DNA from: Sporisorium sorghi
Lineage: Eukaryota; Basidiomycota; Ustilaginomycetes; Ustilaginales; Ustilaginaceae
Assembly (NCBI GenBank): GCA_023212695.1
Contig: JALCCG010000004.1
Coordinates: forward strand, 206,133 to 270,132
DNA: 64,000 nucleotides
Reading direction: 5' to 3'
Below the pieces are notes generated by a model. That model had not been told where the DNA came from. It saw only the letters and a list, made by a program, of their open reading frames with translations, and made no database searches. A program made the position numbers and the translations under genes. Shown in pieces: positions 63,266 to 64,000 of this stretch (the stretch's first letter is position 1; every line of letters begins with the position of its first letter).

Positions 63266-63844
63266 TCATCCCCGAGCTGCGGCGTCCGCGTAGAAAATAA
63301 TGGTGTAGAACTTCGTTGTCTCTTTGCCTGGATTGACGTAACGATGCGGCCGGTTGGCAGAGAAGTGAACGGAACTTCCGGCAGGAACGGTATAGCTCTC
63401 GTCTTCGCGCCAGAGTTCCAACTCTCCCTGGTGGACAAAAATATACTCCTCCACGCCTTCATTATGTGCTTCAGATCCATGGTCGCAGCCCGGATCCATC
63501 ATAACCATATACGACTCGAATTTAGTGCGCAGGTTGTAAGAGAACAGCGGGTACACCCGGTACGCGCCCTCTGCCTCGTGAAAAGGCTCCAGGTCATCCG
63601 GAGATACCACGGTCACCTCGGTTTCCGTCTCTTCAATGAGTGTGGTGAATGAAATGCCAAGACCGCTAACGATACGCCACAGCACGGAGATCGTCGGGTT
63701 GGAATCACCGCGCTCGATCTGTCCCAGCATGGCTTTGCTTACGCCGGTCAACTCGGCTACGTTATCGAGGCTGAGGCCTCGGGATTTACGAATGGCTTGC
63801 AGATTTCTCCCTACCTTTTTATGAATGGGTTCCAAGTGTAACAA
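63266..63844 (-). CDS. XRE family regulator with C-terminal cupin domain
   Basis: The 192-residue protein has an XRE HTH (GRNLQAIRKSRGLSLDNVAELTGVSKAMLGQIERGDSNPTISVLWRI, about residues 12-60) and a cupin (EYIFVHQGELELWREDESYTVPAGSSVHFSANRPHRYVN, about 128-170) with His residues for a metal. The start TTG 63844 is 3 bases after GGAGG; a second TTG at 63835 is 12 bases after it, so the exact start is open. Lies 24 bases after the dehydrogenase gene on the same strand, probably co-transcribed. Confidence 0.88.
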   Translation of the reverse strand: MLHLEPIHKKVGRNLQAIRKSRGLSLDNVAELTGVSKAMLGQIERGDSNPTISVLWRIVSGLGISFTTLIEETETEVTVVSPDDLEPFHEAEGAYRVYPLFSYNLRTKFESYMVMMDPGCDHGSEAHNEGVEEYIFVHQGELELWREDESYTVPAGSSVHFSANRPHRYVNPGKETTKFYTIIFYADAAARG

Positions 63845-63868
63845 TATCCTCCTTCTGATGCTAAGCCG

Positions 63869-64000
63869 TTAACTGATCTTGCTTTGATCAGCCTGCGACT
63901 TCTCCATAAGCTTTGACACCATATCATCGGTCATATGGTTCAAATCATATTGTACATCAAAACCCCATTCTTCGCGTGCTGCAGTTGCATCGATTGAATC
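63869..64000 (-). CDS. L-threonine 3-dehydrogenase, epimerase type (3' end only)
   Basis: Only the last 43 residues are in the window: SIDATAAREEWGFDVQYDLNH, then MTDDMVSKLMEK and a short charged tail. The Ser-Ile-Asp ... Ala-Arg ... Trp-Gly pattern is the usual C-terminus of short-chain-dehydrogenase/epimerase-like (NAD-dependent) L-threonine dehydrogenases. Stop TAA at 63869-63871. The rest lies beyond base 64000, so the call is tentative. Confidence 0.68.
   Translation of the reverse strand, partial: DSIDATAAREEWGFDVQYDLNHMTDDMVSKLMEKSQADQSKIS

Noticed and set aside
63133..63480. Minus-strand frame of 115 codons running from the repeat array into the XRE-cupin gene
   Set aside because: It is in another frame of the cupin gene and continues into tandem repeats; no domain.

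Overview
The window looks like a chromosomal segment of a spore-forming Bacillota, most likely Paenibacillus. The reasons are moderate GC, strong GGAGG ribosome sites with frequent TTG/GTG starts, a gerA-type spore germination operon, a class II tRNA-Leu, the coproporphyrin-type hemE-hemH pair, a bacterial nitric-oxide synthase, a GlpP antitermination circuit, and large AraC-regulated sugar loci with Lpl-type ABC transporters. The genus is an inference from gene content; no 16S gene is present.

Layout. 1-12.5 kb holds housekeeping genes: an M42 aminopeptidase (cut by the window edge), an ABC-F ATPase, a DUF92 membrane protein, a FAH-family hydrolase, a glycerophosphodiesterase, a CapA-like protein, hemH and hemE, an MFS pump, an O-methyltransferase and a YpsC-like rRNA methyltransferase. 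A 30-codon remnant of a peptide ABC-transporter ATPase lies between the last three. 12.5-28.7 kb holds an LTA synthase-like enzyme, a translationally coupled PadR / HAAS / serine-hydrolase operon, small proteins (DUF1450, an A-type Fe-S-like protein without cysteines, a DUF1232-like protein), a LysM-M14 peptidase, glutamate racemase, NO synthase, YtxH/DUF948 envelope proteins, a DUF86 protein, a Dabb protein, an FAD-dependent dehydrogenase broken by a small internal inversion, a tandem-HTH protein, a YCF48-like lipoprotein and tRNA-Leu(CAG). 28.9-34.1 kb holds gerA-gerC-gerB and a lysoplasmalogenase.

34.2-38.8 kb is a glycerol-3-phosphate locus: glpD, and an HAD phosphatase followed by the antiterminator glpP, with mgtC-like downstream. 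glpD and the HAD-glpP operon each have a promoter and a leader with the same RNA-level motif just ahead of an intrinsic terminator, so GlpP probably controls both its own operon and glpD. 38.8-45.9 kb holds two mirror-image AraC divergons that carry Gfo/Idh/MocA dehydrogenases and xylose-isomerase-like isomerases and converge on one bidirectional terminator. 45.8-49.5 kb is a MocR (DdlR-like) / D-Ala-D-Ala ligase / aminotransferase operon. A BAAT-type acyl-CoA thioesterase follows.

51-60.5 kb is a glycan-use locus on the minus strand: a membrane Cache-AraC regulator, two permeases, a binding lipoprotein, a GH29 alpha-L-fucosidase and a DUF4091 (GH123-like) hydrolase. 60.7-61.9 kb is a TetR/DUF4188 operon with a perfect palindrome over its promoter. 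61.9-63.3 kb has no gene and holds a 316-bp direct duplication followed by two arrays of 36-38-bp tandem repeats. The window ends with an XRE-cupin regulator and the 3' end of an epimerase-type L-threonine dehydrogenase.

The observations most worth checking are the gene-internal inversion at 25.8 kb, the paired GlpP leaders, the duplicated repeat region at 62-63 kb and the histidine-for-cysteine A-type protein beside a cysteine-rich DUF1450 protein.
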